Source of the DNA: Oscheius dolichura
Lineage: Eukaryota; Nematoda; Chromadorea; Rhabditida; Rhabditidae
Reading direction: 5' to 3'
DNA: 64,000 bases
Assembly (NCBI GenBank): GCA_932521035.1
Contig: OW051493.1
Location: 6,138,001-6,202,000, forward strand
Of this stretch, positions 45,901 to 57,143 are shown piece after piece (positions within the stretch are counted from its first letter, which is position 1; each line of letters begins with the position of its first letter). The position numbers were made by a program, and so were the translations under genes. The notes under the pieces are model-generated. The model searched no databases. It saw nothing but the letters and a program-made list of their open reading frames with translations, and had not been told where the DNA came from.

Positions 45901-46098
45901 GTGGCGCTCTCATATCAGCAGCCATCGCGATAAGGGCTCATCTGCGGGAGATCGCTCGCCCCACACGAACCAGAGATGCTACTGAAGTAATCAACACTTG
46001 TTTGACACGAGACCGGAAAAATTCAGATCTACGACGTGGACACGGGCATCGAGGCGGAGGACGACTCGCCGGTGATATTCGACCTGGCCCGCGCCTAG
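42975..46098 (+). CDS. Divergent SLC6-like transporter with extra C-terminal membrane region
   Basis: SLC6 proteins are sodium-coupled carriers of neurotransmitters and amino acids in the plasma membrane. Evidence: the second extracellular loop reads LSWAVECGHAYNTDRC, with the family W..C...xNT..C pattern, and then FWPAEEFN (family SPAEEF). Later helices fit: VPSALYVILIMG (TM3), LFFAGLVAFFAAPSIFLY and LFRYVSQASVVHIL (TM8), QYLLRPTSPVYTILLFT (TM11), YGVMFAPLFIVVGMASYVLY (TM12). An SLC6-style tail, FVEAF then IKEILQPRPR, follows after an inferred 65-nt intron. TM1 (FGYAVALLGVAPLAS) lacks the usual GNxWRFPY motif that forms the ion and substrate site. The frame continues past the tail through about four further hydrophobic stretches (LLFGLFITECVAFVFLLIIF and others) to a TAG at 46096-46098. 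That part may be an extension or a separate downstream gene starting MDYQVLLFG. Confidence 0.65.
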
Positions 46099-46455
46099 CC
46101 ATTCCTTGACCTCCGAGTGTGTTGTGTCCACTACGGGTATTCTCCTCTGTTTTGTTTGCCTTTCAATAAATATTTACACATTTTGAACTGTTCCGCCCGG
46201 AGAAGATCAAACGTCCGCGGTAATTAGTCGTCCGCCTCCATCCTTGACCTCGTCTGCCCTCCTCCGGGTGTGATTTCAGCCCAGACACACATTCCCTCGA
46301 CTGTTCTTTCTCCCTCTTTATCTTTTATGGCCCCCGTTTTTTATACTCTACATTTATAAGGTGAAAGCGCCCCCGGCCGAGGAAACAAGGTCAATCCCAT
46401 TGGCTGTCTATCGATTCACTCTCTCTCATCCCCACAATGCTTTGTCTTCAGAGGA
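46099..46455. other. Intergenic spacer
   Basis: AATAAA near 46166 is the likely polyadenylation signal of the upstream gene. The right end has TTTGTCTTCAG four bases before the next ATG. No gene is seen between. Confidence 0.45.
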
Positions 46456-47142
46456 ATGGATCCCAACTGCAATGTCTACAAGCCGATGACGACGAGGAAG
46501 GTCCTCCCCTTCTGGATAGAATGCTGGCTCATCTCCTCTGGCGTCATCTGCCTCCTCGACGTCATCTACACCATGCTACGGCCCTACACCCTGCGAGGCG
46601 GGTTCCTCGGTGGAGTCTACTTCGCATGTGAGCTGTCCTCTCCTACAATTTTCCTTGAAATTACAGGGAACCTCTACTCCGATGTGGATAAACGATATGC
46701 CGACACCACGGATATCGTCACCTGTGCATCTGGAAGAGTCATGCTGGTGGAGATCGCCTTGGACTTTGTGGCCGTCTACCTGGTAATTACCGTAATCCAT
46801 TTGTTTTAATTGGAGCAGGCTCGAAAACGATCTCGTCATGCCCTGATGACCGCCTTCATGACCACGGCCTTCGTCTTCTGGAAGACGGTCTGGTTCCTCA
46901 TCCTCTACATCTGTCCTCCTCACGGAGCCCCCTCCTACTTCACGGAGAACCTCTCCGCCATCCACATAACACTCATCTTCTGGATTCCCAACGGTTAGAT
47001 TACAATTTGCCTGTCCATAGAGCGTCGTTTAGGAGTCTGGGTGGTGTTACCTTTCTTCGTGATGTTGGCCCTCTGGAACCGGCTGGCTCTTCCCCTGGAG
47101 GAGGAGAAGGACGAACCTTTCATCGCGATCGCCAAGCCGTAA
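46456..47142 (+). CDS. EXPERA/emopamil-binding-protein family membrane protein
   Basis: EBP-family proteins are ER membrane proteins that include the sterol delta8-delta7 isomerase and its relatives. Four exons (46456..46627, 46667..46782, 46819..46994, 47032..47142) are joined by introns of 37-39 nt. Translation starts MDPNCNVYKPMTTRKVLPFW. About five membrane segments follow: ISSGVICLLDVIYTML, the conserved WNLYSDVDKRYADTTDIVTC (EXPERA pattern W..Y...D.RY..D), MLVEIALDFVAVYL, FMTTAFVFWKTVWFLILYI, and WIPNGVWVVLPFFVMLALW, which matches the NGVWVLIP region of EBPL. The usual catalytic His/Glu positions of true EBP cannot be confirmed by eye. Nematodes lack full sterol synthesis, so a substrate other than the classical one is possible. 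Confidence 0.75.
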
Positions 47143-47793
47143 ATTACTGTAATAACTCCGGAAAATGGCTGTGCCTTATCTGTTTTGCTGCCCCCATAGC
47201 TGCTGTATTGATAATGCCGCCACCCTGTATTTTCTCTAGTTTGTGATAAAATAAAGCGAAATCATCTGTCCACGTGAAATTATGAGGACAGAAGCCAGTT
47301 CCGTTGATATCGGAGCTCTACTGGAGCACAAAGTGCTGTAATCAGTCGGACGGAAGGTCTTCTCCACCCTCTTGGCCTCTTCTTCGCCTCGTTCAACATT
47401 ATCTCAGGAGGACTCATTATTTCAAGTAGCGATGTCTGTTATCATAATATTTGATCGAAAAGATAGTCGCGTCACTCTCCCCCCTTGTTTGGCCCAAGCG
47501 GTAGCCCACGAGCATTGAGTGGCCCTCGTGGAGGCGTCCTCCTGACTTGTTCCTTTCTCTGTCATCCCCTTTTTTCTGTTTTTACCAGATAAAAGAATGG
47601 TCATGAGTTTGGGCCATGCGCCCCTGGCTACTGAAGAAGACTTGGTCCCAAAACTGTAGACGATGGGGGAATAAAGTTGTGAACTTGTAAAAATGGACTG
47701 GGAGATTAGCCGACTTTCCTGGGATAACGGTCTTTTTATTTGTTTAACAACTGCTGACCCTAATGGTTGGTCGCTTTTGTCGGCTCAATCCAG
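47143..47793. other. Spacer probably containing the 5' exons of the next gene
   Basis: An AATAAA at about 47250 serves the EBP-like gene. The membrane protein starting at 47794 lacks its N terminus, so its first exon should lie here or further left, but none was identified. A hairpin-forming stretch is visible at about 47503-47540 (cccacgag ... ctcgtgg). Confidence 0.3.
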
Positions 47794-48726
47794 AGAATTC
47801 TTCAGACGTTTGTTTGGCTCATAGCCATCCTCGTCCTCGTTTCTGCGGGATTAGTTCTCCTCGGACTCGCCTTCTGTTTATGGTGTCGACAGAAGGATAA
47901 GCGACACCCGAAGAAAAATACAATGGACATCTCGGAAGACATGAAGAACCAAGTCCGAATTGTGCTGCCCCTGCCGCCGCCGGGGAGTGGCGACGGAGAG
48001 GCATCCATGGACCCGACCCAGCATTCGGCCGTGGAGACCGGGATGAGCACAGAGAAGGCCACCGAGAAGAGTTCTCGAAGGGGATCGGCGGAGGAGGTCG
48101 GCTCGAGCAAGGAGATTGGATCGAGTAAGGAGCAGACCCACACCAGCACGGCGCCGGAGTCGTTCCGCTCTCCCCAGATGCAGCAGGAGCTAAAGAAGGA
48201 TGAGTCGACGAACACGAGCCGGGCCCAGAACTCGACCACCGAATCCCGCGTACTCCAAAAGACGACGGAGAACTCGTCGGCTATGGTCACCTTCACCTCG
48301 GGCAGTGTCACCACCACCACCGCTCCAATTTCGGCCGGAGTCACTCCTCGTATTGCCAGGAAGATCCCCGTCAAACAACCGCCGCCACCCGTTCTCCCTC
48401 CTCCTCCAGTTGCTCCTCCGGCTCTTCCCGACCTTGCTGCCGCTCCTTTCGCTACTGCCAAACCGACGGGCGCCTCTCAAATGAACACTCCGACTGGAGG
48501 AGTTCGCACGGCCAGCGAGACCACGGATGCCGTCATCAGGAGCGAGAACTTGGGATCCATCTGCGATGAAGACGCCGGCTACACTCCTCTCGGCACACCG
48601 CAAAGCAGCATGACGGCCACGAACATCGGGACAGGGGCCCCGACCCAGTCGACGGCTGCCTCCTCCCGTTTGACCAGCTTCACCCCCTCGCAGTCCACCT
48701 CCGGCACCCTCGGCCGGCCCATATAG
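47794..48726 (+). CDS. Single-pass membrane protein with long disordered tail (N terminus missing)
   Basis: The family is not recognised. The open exon starts after an acceptor CAATCCAG at 47793. It encodes one strong membrane span (TFVWLIAILVLVSAGLVLLG) followed by LAFCLWCRQKDKRHPKK, a typical stop-transfer sequence. Some 280 residues follow that look disordered and are rich in Ser, Thr, Pro and Glu, including EVGSSKEIGSSKE, a proline run PVKQPPPPVLPPPP (possible SH3 or WW ligand) and GYTPLGTPQSS. It ends SGTLGRPI at a TAG. There is no ATG in frame upstream of the span, so the extracellular part is on unidentified exons. The topology suggests a small type I receptor or adhesion-type protein. 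Confidence 0.5.
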   Translation, partial: RILQTFVWLIAILVLVSAGLVLLGLAFCLWCRQKDKRHPKKNTMDISEDMKNQVRIVLPLPPPGSGDGEASMDPTQHSAVETGMSTEKATEKSSRRGSAEEVGSSKEIGSSKEQTHTSTAPESFRSPQMQQELKKDESTNTSRAQNSTTESRVLQKTTENSSAMVTFTSGSVTTTTAPISAGVTPRIARKIPVKQPPPPVLPPPPVAPPALPDLAAAPFATAKPTGASQMNTPTGGVRTASETTDAVIRSENLGSICDEDAGYTPLGTPQSSMTATNIGTGAPTQSTAASSRLTSFTPSQSTSGTLGRPI

Positions 48727-50124
48727 AGAGACAAGACATCTTGATGCCTATTTTTCGCATAAATAAAGCTACAACTCTCGTCTTCCACTGTACGAAGGGG
48801 GAATTTTCTAGACAATTCCCATATGGCCCTCGTGAGCCCCGTCGATGTTCGAGGCCCAAGTCACCTGGCCGTCGATGGAATTCATACCCTTCCCACGTCC
48901 TTCCACATTGTTTCCCAAAACTCAATTATCTATGTACACACCCCCCTCGTCCCCAGTAAACATCACCAGGTCAAAGGTGCAGCAGCAAGCCCGGCCACTT
49001 GAAAGTCTCTTCTTCGAACATCCAGGCCGACTGGTTTCAGACCAGAGACCCGAGTCGGCCTTTTATTGGACACCTTGCACTTCTCCTTCCCAACTTAGCG
49101 TCGCCCTCGGTTGTCCTCTACAAGTTCGTCTCCCCCTAATGAGTGACGTCTGTGACTCCCTCTCGGTAAATGTAGCCTCCGTACTTCCCGAGGAAGCTGC
49201 CCTCCAGGTCATCTGACTGGCGTCTGACGGCCTTTGACCTCCTCTTTTCTTTTTTCTGAAATTCCTGAAGGCATCCTGATTAATACCTGATGAATAACGT
49301 GGATATTATGTGGTTGGTGTAAAAGGGTGCAATCAGGAGGCCGGCCTCTTGACTGACTCTCTGCCCGTATCCTCCAAGATCTTTGGCTATCTCCTCATAA
49401 CAGGGAGGGGCGCCGGGGGATAAGGTGCGCCGCTGGCAACCGGCGGGTGAAATGTCCTGTTTACTGGTAGCCCTGGTCTTCCTTTCCACCTCTGCCAGCT
49501 GTTCTCAAATTGGGCTCATTCGCCTGCTGCTTCTCTCTCTAAATGTGATCAGTGCGTTTCATTGCCCGCGGCGGGGTGATATTGAGGGGAGGGGCCGTGC
49601 CCCTCTCGCCCTCCTCTTGGCCGTCTTACCTTTCGTCCAAACTGTCTCCTGAACATCCGATCTCACACATTTCCGAGTTGGGCTATTTAGACGACAGCCG
49701 TGTTTTTGCCTGCCCAAAAGGGCCCCAATTAATCGAGCCTCCCCCCACCCTGGCTAGTATCCTCCAGTCGGCCTCCCCGGCCACCCCGAATCTTCTTATT
49801 ACCCGTTTGTTATTTATTTTGATACCCGGAAGCGGCCGGCCTTCCAGTCAGCTGGATAATTCTCGACCAGACGGGCTTCATAGTTCCTCGTGTCTTCGGA
49901 ATATCAATAGTCTGTCCACCTCAGCGATATTCCCCTTCCAATCCAATAATTCGCATGAATATAGCACTTGTTTTTAAAAACATTGCCCCTGGTAATGGAT
50001 GGGGACAGGTCCTTTTCCTGACCGGGCCGGGTGTCGTCAAACCAGCAAGACGAATTGTTTACAACGGGTGTGCCTCCTTTTGTCTCATCTTTTATTCACT
50101 TGACACATATTCGTCCTCCTCCAG
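48727..50124. other. GC-rich noncoding stretch upstream of the GPCR
   Basis: AATAAA at about 48762-48767 ends the previous gene. No gene is seen in the rest. Pyrimidine-rich CGTCCTCCTCCAG abuts the GPCR ATG. Confidence 0.4.
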
Positions 50125-52467
50125 ATGGACGGGTTGATGGCATACGCGGTGGCCGAGCTCATCCTCTCCGTGCACATCGCCCTCTCGAACCTGCTCGTCC
50201 TCTGGGTCTACGTCCGGTGGAAACACGTCCGTACCGTTACCAACAGCTACATCTTCTCGCTGGCCCTCACGGACTTTCTCTCAGGTTTGCCAAAAAGACA
50301 CGCGTGCAATCCGGCAGAACTTTTTCTCTGCCTTAATTAAAGTGTGCTCTCTCTTCGAAATCTGCAGAATTTATTCAGCGGGGCACTTGTTTAGAAATTG
50401 GGCAGTTCTCAGAGCGCCTCGAGGCCCACAGTCCAAAGGCGGCACGTGGCTGGTCTCTGATGGGAAACAGATGCTTCTTCGGGCATCATTTCCTCTTATG
50501 AAAAACCTTTCAGGTGCCCTGGGCATCCCGGTGACGGTGATCTCCGTGCTGACGAGGAACCCCAACAACTTTTACGGTTGCCTCTTCGTCCACCTCATCC
50601 TCTGCATCCTGTGCACCATCTCGACTTTCCACATGCTGGCCATCGCCCTGGACAAGTACGTGACCATCTGCTGCCGGGACCAGCTCTTCACCTCCAGGTA
50701 CGTGTCGTTTCTCTAATCGAACTAATCCCGGGCCAGTGCATTTCCCCTCGAAATTTGATCCTCACGCGGGAAACTTTAGCCTCTTTGTAACGAATTTCAT
50801 CCTTTTTTGTGACGAGATTTCCAAGAAGGTGAGCCGAGGTGCGCAGAGCCGTCCAATTAGCAGGCCCCCTTGCAAGTGTAACTCGGGCGGCGAGATGATT
50901 AATTGGCGACAAATAGCAACATCACAATATGAGACGCGGCAGGGATTGAATTTCGTAGGAAGACGGCCACTTTTTCAGGAACTCAAGAGCGGTGGCGCTG
51001 ATCACGGCGTCGTGGCTCGCGGGCACAGCAGTCGCCATCCTGCCCCTCTTCAACACCTTCGGATTCGCCGAGTAAGTCATCCCAAAAACAATCAACGGGT
51101 TCGGTCATCCCCGATTAAGAAACGAACGAAGCTAATTTTGGGGTGACGTACAAGTCTGTCCTTCCATTTTTGGACGGGAGATTTCCTGAACCGGGAACAG
51201 GTGCCGAGGACCGTAATTAGTGAGCAGCACCATGTGGCTCATCGGATCGAGTGCCTGGTAACGAGATTGGCCGATGGCCACGGGGATCAGAAATTGTCGG
51301 CCGGGAGAAGGTTAATTGCCTTCATTGTCTGGACATCATCAAACAACCAAAAAGACGGGGAGCCATTCCAGGACGGAATGGAAGTTCTATCTGTCGAACG
51401 AGGAGTGCCACTTCACCGACGTCGTCGACTATCGCTATCTCGTCTACATCATCTTCTTCGCCACCATCGTCGCCCCCACGGCCCTCATTGTCTTCTGCTA
51501 CGTGAGCATCTACAGTAGGATTCGGAAGGAGGAGCAGCAGGTGGGTGGAGACAGTCCTTTAACAGAGGGGGCCGGTTCAGGTGCAGTGTCTGCTGAGGAA
51601 GGCCGAGAGGGAGAAGAGGCTGGCCGGGAGGAGGCGACTCATCAAGACGCTGCTGATCCTCGTCGTGTCCTACGGTATCTGCTGGTTCGTGTCTTTCTTT
51701 TCTCTTCTTAAGGGGCCCTGTCTATAAATAGGGTAGTATAGTGGGGCTCTTCCCTCAAGAACATCTGGCGACTTCCTCTCATTCGCCCTCCTCCCAGAAC
51801 CTTCTAACTCGATGACGCGTAATTTCAATCATCTTGGCTGCTTTCATTTCCGTCGTCTGAAGTTTTTGGTTACTTCCAAAAGTTCAAAGAATCCCTAGTA
51901 GAGGGCCCGCAGAGGTGATCCAATTGCGAGGAGCTTCTGTTTTGCACGGACCCCAATTGAATGTTCTCTCCTCAGGTACCCCCTCTTAGGTACCCCCTCT
52001 ACATCATCAACACCATCGACTACTTCTGGCCGCAGTTCTCGCTGGCCCGCTACACCCTCTGGGCCGTCGTCCTCTCCCACCTCTCCTGTGCTCTTAATCC
52101 TCTCATCTACGCCTACGGGATGCCCGGCTTCAAAAAGGTCTGTCTCCTCCAGTTGCCCCCTTATCGGTCATTACAGGCTTTGAGGCAGTTCTTCAATATC
52201 CACGGGCCGAACACGACCATGTGTGCCGGCTACTCGTGTTATCTCCGGTCGACCACCGAGAGGAAGGCTCGCAGTCTCCTGGCTAAGCCCCAGCCTCACC
52301 CGCATCATTCCCATTCCCAGCACCACCACAGCCTGAAGACGAGGAAGATTAGTGCCCCGTGTCAAAGTGCCCGGAAGCCCTCTCACCACCATCATAATAA
52401 CTTGAAAAATGGGCATGTACGGAGACAAACTCTCGACATTATCAAAGTCTTACACGAAGACATATAA
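50125..52467 (+). CDS. Adenosine-receptor-like rhodopsin-family GPCR
   Basis: Plasma-membrane seven-helix receptor. Exons: 50125..50284, 50514..50697, 50989..51071, 51372..51540, 51581..51684, 51990..52137 and 52177..52467. Landmarks: TM1 AELILSVHIALSNLLVLW, TM2 NSYIFSLALTDFLSG, TM3 FYGCLFVHLILCILCTIS followed by LDKYVTICC (DKY in place of DRY), TM4 VALITASWLAGTAVAILP. The second loop carries the disulfide cysteine in NEECHFTDV. TM5 is VYIIFFATIVAPTALIVF, TM6 LIILVVSYGICWYP-type with CWxP, and TM7 VVLSHLSCALNPLIYAYG (NPxxY). The VTN..F.SLA..D motif in TM2 and the LSH...NP.IYAY in TM7 are characteristic of adenosine receptors. The tail is His-rich (HPHHSHSQHHH). Ligand is inferred, not shown. 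The TM5-TM6 intron ends with a duplicated splice acceptor (see findings). Confidence 0.82.
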
Positions 52468-52795
52468 GCGACCTCGAAAATCGAACAACGGGTTCACCTA
52501 CTCCTTGACTCATTCATTTCCTACTGGTATATTATGATCTCGATGTGTTTTGATGCATATCTTTATGAACCGATAATGAACAATTTATATATTGGCTCAA
52601 TCCATATATCAACAGATCTGTAGGAAGTGTGCAGAAAAATTCTCGCTCCTTGAAAAATGTGCTCCACCCTAAAGAGCGGGAACATAAAAATTGAATTTTG
52701 AAAATCACGTTTCTTTCGTTTACTTCACAAGCTTACTATTTACTCCACTCTTTCTATTTGTTATATCTAACACACATATCTATCTACAGATACAG
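52468..52795. other. Spacer between GPCR and POLD1
   Basis: The composition switches here from GC-rich to AT-rich. No gene is seen. The right end has ATCTATCTACAG six bases before the POLD1 ATG. Confidence 0.4.
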
Positions 52796-55700
52796 ATGTC
52801 GCACTCGGCGAAGAGACCAGGGGCATCTCAACCAAGAAACCCTAAACGTTTCAAACAAGATGAACCAGAAAAGGTATCGCTATTATTCTTCAGTACATTT
52901 TCTTTTTATTAGAGTTCATATGAAGTAGAATTAGAAAAGCATGGTCATCAAACTGACCATCAGTCAAAATGGCCAAGACCGTCTTTACCTTTAGATGTCC
53001 AGAAAAAATCTATAGCCATTCAGGTGTGTTTGATTTACTGATAATTTGAACTATATTCTTAGGTATTTGATATTGAAACTTTTCATGAACCAGGAGGAGA
53101 ATCGTTTGATCGCACAAACATACGTATGTTTGGTGTTACAATGGAAGGTCATTCTGTTTGTGCTACTGTAACTGATTACTTCCCTCATTTCTACTTCCAA
53201 GTAAAAAGGAAACATGTTTATATTTAAAATATTTTAAGGCTCCTGCAGGCTTTTGCATTGATCACCTTGATACAGCCCAAAAAGCCTTAAACATGCTTGT
53301 GGCTAATGCAATGAAGAAAACTGCGAATACTGCCAACTTCTCAGAAAAGGTCTGTAAAAATTTTTCATAAATATTTGTTTTTATTCAGGCTGCTCATCAT
53401 TTTGTCCATTTAAAATTAGTAAAAGGAGATAGCGTTTATTATTATAAGGATGGCAATAGGAATTTTTCTTTTGTCAAAGTCACAGGAACTGCAAACGCAT
53501 TAAATAAGCTGAAAGGCGAGCTAAGGAATATGATGCCAAATCTAATGGGCACAGGACCAACAAAAGTACACTGTTTATTATAATATTGTATTTACTTAGA
53601 TTGATAATTTGTTTGAATCAAATATTGATAATGAAATCAAATTTATGGCTCATTCGGGAATTGTTGGCTGTGGTTGGGTAGAGATACCAGCAGAGAAAGC
53701 CACATTTGTCCCATCGATGCATACGGTTTCAAGGTGAAAAAGGTTATTACTGTTCAAATTTTTCGATCATTGCAGATGCCAACTAGAGTTAACCGTTAAT
53801 ATAAAAGACGTAATTGTTCATGAACCAGAAGGAGAATGGTCGAATGTGGCTCCTATTCGAACTCTTAGCTTTGATATAGAATGTATGGGGAGGCGTGGTA
53901 TATTTCCAGAACCGGACAAAGATCCTGTTATCCAAATTGCTAATATGGTCAAAGTAAGGACATCGCCTGCGTTTTTCACTATGTTTTAAATGTTCAGGTA
54001 GAAGGACAAAGTGAACCGTTTATTCGTAACTGTTTTGTCCTAGGAACATGCGCCCCTGTCATCGGCTCACAGATAATTCAGTGCGCTAATGAAGAAGAAC
54101 TTTTAACAAAGTACTCTCTGTTCCTTTTAGTAAAGACGTTATTTTAGATGGGCTGAGTTTGTCCGTACAGTGGATCCTGACATTCTAACGGGTTATAACA
54201 TTCTTAATTTTGATCTTCCTTTTATATTGGATAGAGCAAAAGTAAGTACGTTACATTCGTTAATAAAAGTAAGGGTTTAGACTCTTAAGCTCCCTACCGT
54301 TGCTCTGCTTGGACGACTAAAAGATCGAGCATCTACTGTCCGCGACGCTGCTATTGCTTCTAAACAAATGGGTAGTCGTGTTAACAAAAGTATCGATATA
54401 CACGGTAGAGTTATTTTTGACGTCTTGCAAGTAAGTAAAAATATGGTCTAGTTAACCTCTTTCAGGTAGTTATTCGTGATTATAAGCTGCGCAGTTATAC
54501 CTTAAATAGTGTATCATTTCATTTTCTCTCAGAACAGAAGGAAGACGTGGAACATAATATTATTCCCGATCTTCAAATGGGTGATGAGCAAACTCGTCGA
54601 CGCTTGGCCATCTACTGTATGAAAGATGCAGCTCTTCCTCTTCGCTTACTTGACAAGTTAATGTCCGTTATTAACTACATGGAAATGGCAAGAGTAACAG
54701 GTGTTCCTATAAATTATTTATTAACTAGAGGACAACAGATTAAGGTAAAGCACAGCTATTCTCCTTTGAAGTTCTATTTAATTTAGATTTTAAGCATGAT
54801 GTTGCGTCGATGCAAAGAAGAAAATCTCATTCTACCTGTTATTGAAAATCAGGGGAATTCTGGCGAAGGATATGAAGGAGCTACCGTCATTGATCCTCTA
54901 CGTGGCTTCTACAATGAACCTATCACCACTCTCGATTTTGCGTCGCTTTATCCTTCTATTATGATAGCACACAATTTATGCTATACAACACTTTTGAAAA
55001 AGCCGGAAGGAGAAGAAGGAAAGGTTTGTTAGATTGCGATTTTTTTTTTAAAGATGTGCCTAGGATTATATTAAAACACCTTCTGGAAATTTATTTGTAA
55101 CCAAAGAGAGACGACAAGGATTGCTTCCTATTATTTTGCAAGATCTTTTAAATGCCAGAAAACGAGCAAAAAATGAAATGAAACACGAAAAGAATGATTT
55201 CAAGAAAATGGTACTTAATGGAAGGCAGCTCGCTTTAAAGGTAGAGTTATGGAGATTTTTCGTATTTTTTCTAAGATTTCTGCTAATTCGGTGTATGGAT
55301 TCACCGGTGCCGTAAACGGGAAACTTCCTTGTCTAGAAATATCTCAGTCAGTAACAGCATTCGGACGAGAAATGATTGATATGACCAAAAACGAAGTGGA
55401 AAGCAGATTTAAGAAGGGGGCAATGAATGGAAAGTGTCCCGAAGATGCTAAAGTAAGACAAAAATATGGTAAAAATTTGAAAATTCAGGTAATATATGGC
55501 GATACAGATTCGGTTATGGTTAAGTTTGGTGTAAAAACGGTAGCAGAAGCAATGGAAATTGGCCTCTATGCTGCGACGGAAGTCAGTAAAATATTCATAG
55601 CGCCAATAAAATTAGAATTTGAAAAGGTATATTCGATGCAATTTTGACTGCTTTTTTTTACAGGTCTATTTTCCTTATTTACTCATCAATAAGAAAAGAT

Positions 55701-56870
55701 ATGCTGGTCTTTATTTCACAAAACCTGACCAACATGATAAGATGGACTGCAAAGTTTGTTTCATTTGGAATATACTAAAGTTGCAGGGTCTTGAAACTGT
55801 TCGACGAGATAACTGCCCTCTGGTTGCTAAGGTGTTAGGAACGTGCTTGGAAACGCTATTGATAGACAGAGATGCAAATGCAGCGCTCGCATATGCCAAA
55901 AGAATTATTGCAGATTTGTTGTTTAATAGAATCGACATTTCTATGCTCATTATAAGCAAGGAGTTAACGAAATCGGGAGACGTTTGTTCAGTTACCGTTA
56001 AGTTTCATTATTAAATTGGCAGAAATATCAAGCGAAGCAGGCTCATGTTGAACTGGCCGCCAGAATGCGAAAAAGGGATCCAGGATCTGCTCCACGTTTA
56101 GGAGATCGTGTACCATATGTGATCAGTGAGCAATTCTATTTTTGTTCTGAGTCGTTTTGTAGTTACTGCTGCAAAAAACGTTCCCGCATATGAAAAAGCA
56201 GAAGATCCTGCCTATGTACTCCAAAATAACATTCCGATTGATAACAAACATTATCTTACAAATCAGCTTGCGAAACCGCTTGCTAGAATCTTCGAGCCGA
56301 TTTTGGGAGATAGAGCAGAGAAGGTCAGTTAAGCGGTCCATGTTTAATCAGCCTTCTTGCAGATCCTTACGGAAGGAGAACACACTCGCGTGCAAAAAGT
56401 TGTGCAATCCAAAGTCGGTGGTCTTGCTAAATTCACCAAGCAGCAGGCAACATGTCTAGGGTAGCCAATTTGTGGAATATAGAACGCCTTTTTGTAGATG
56501 CCGAAGTGTATTAAAAAGTGCGGATGCAGCTGTCTGCCAACATTGTGCTCCCAAACTTCCAAAAATATACAATGACAAGTAGGTTGTAATTTTAAGACAT
56601 TACATCCACTATTAGGGTAAATTCATTGAACGAATTCGAAAATCAATTCGCTAGATTGTGGACTGAATGTCAAAATTGTGCAAAAACCGTGCAGGAGAAG
56701 GTAGCGTTAATTTTTTTTGTGAATAATTAATATTTCAGGTTAACTGTTCTGCACGTGATTGCCCTATTTATTACATGCGTGAAAAAGTTCGCAATGATCT
56801 CACTGAAGCGTATAATGTATTAAACAGATTTGGCGAGCCAACGTGGGGTGAAGCCGAAGAAGAGTGGTGA
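52796..56870 (+). CDS. POLD1: DNA polymerase delta catalytic subunit
   Basis: B-family replicative polymerase with proofreading exonuclease, acting in the nucleus on the lagging strand with PCNA. It starts [20 protein letters not shown]. Exonuclease motif I is [12 protein letters not shown] (the D-x-E metal site), then [16 protein letters not shown] and [14 protein letters not shown]. Polymerase motifs are [30 protein letters not shown] and [14 protein letters not shown]. The C-terminal half continues with [18 protein letters not shown] and [14 protein letters not shown]. The metal-binding CysA ([19 protein letters not shown]) and the CysB iron-sulfur site (CQNC, then [12 protein letters not shown]) are intact. 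About 20 introns, mostly 33-45 nt, are all GT-AG. The 33-nt intron at 55754..55786 is divisible by three and stop-free, so retention would add 11 residues. It is convergent with EMC1 274 nt away. Confidence 0.97.
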
Positions 56871-57143
56871 TTTTACGTATAAATATGGTTGATCTCCTTG
56901 GTCTGTAAATTCGGGTAATACTTGTTCCAGTGTTTTATACCGCATATACTACAACAATAAATAATTTACTACTAATCGAAATTAAATTCAAGCCGAACAA
57001 TAAAAGTACCAAATAAGGTAATCTACTATTTAGAACACTACATTAACGACCAGCGATATGGGAATGTATAAGTCCCACTAAAGGACACATTGAGCACATT
57101 GTCAAAATGACAGCAGAGGAATACACGGTCTTAACAAAAGAGA

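Noticed and set aside
47802..48461. Minus-strand frame of 219 codons opposite the single-pass membrane protein
   Set aside because: It is Gly/Val-rich mirror sequence. The plus-strand frame has a clear membrane span with a stop-transfer sequence and a coherent disordered tail.
56430..56480. Apparent stop codon in POLD1 after QQATCLG
   Set aside because: A normal short intron (GTAGCC...TTTTTGTAG) follows. Splicing restores CLGCRSVLKS and the CysA cysteines.
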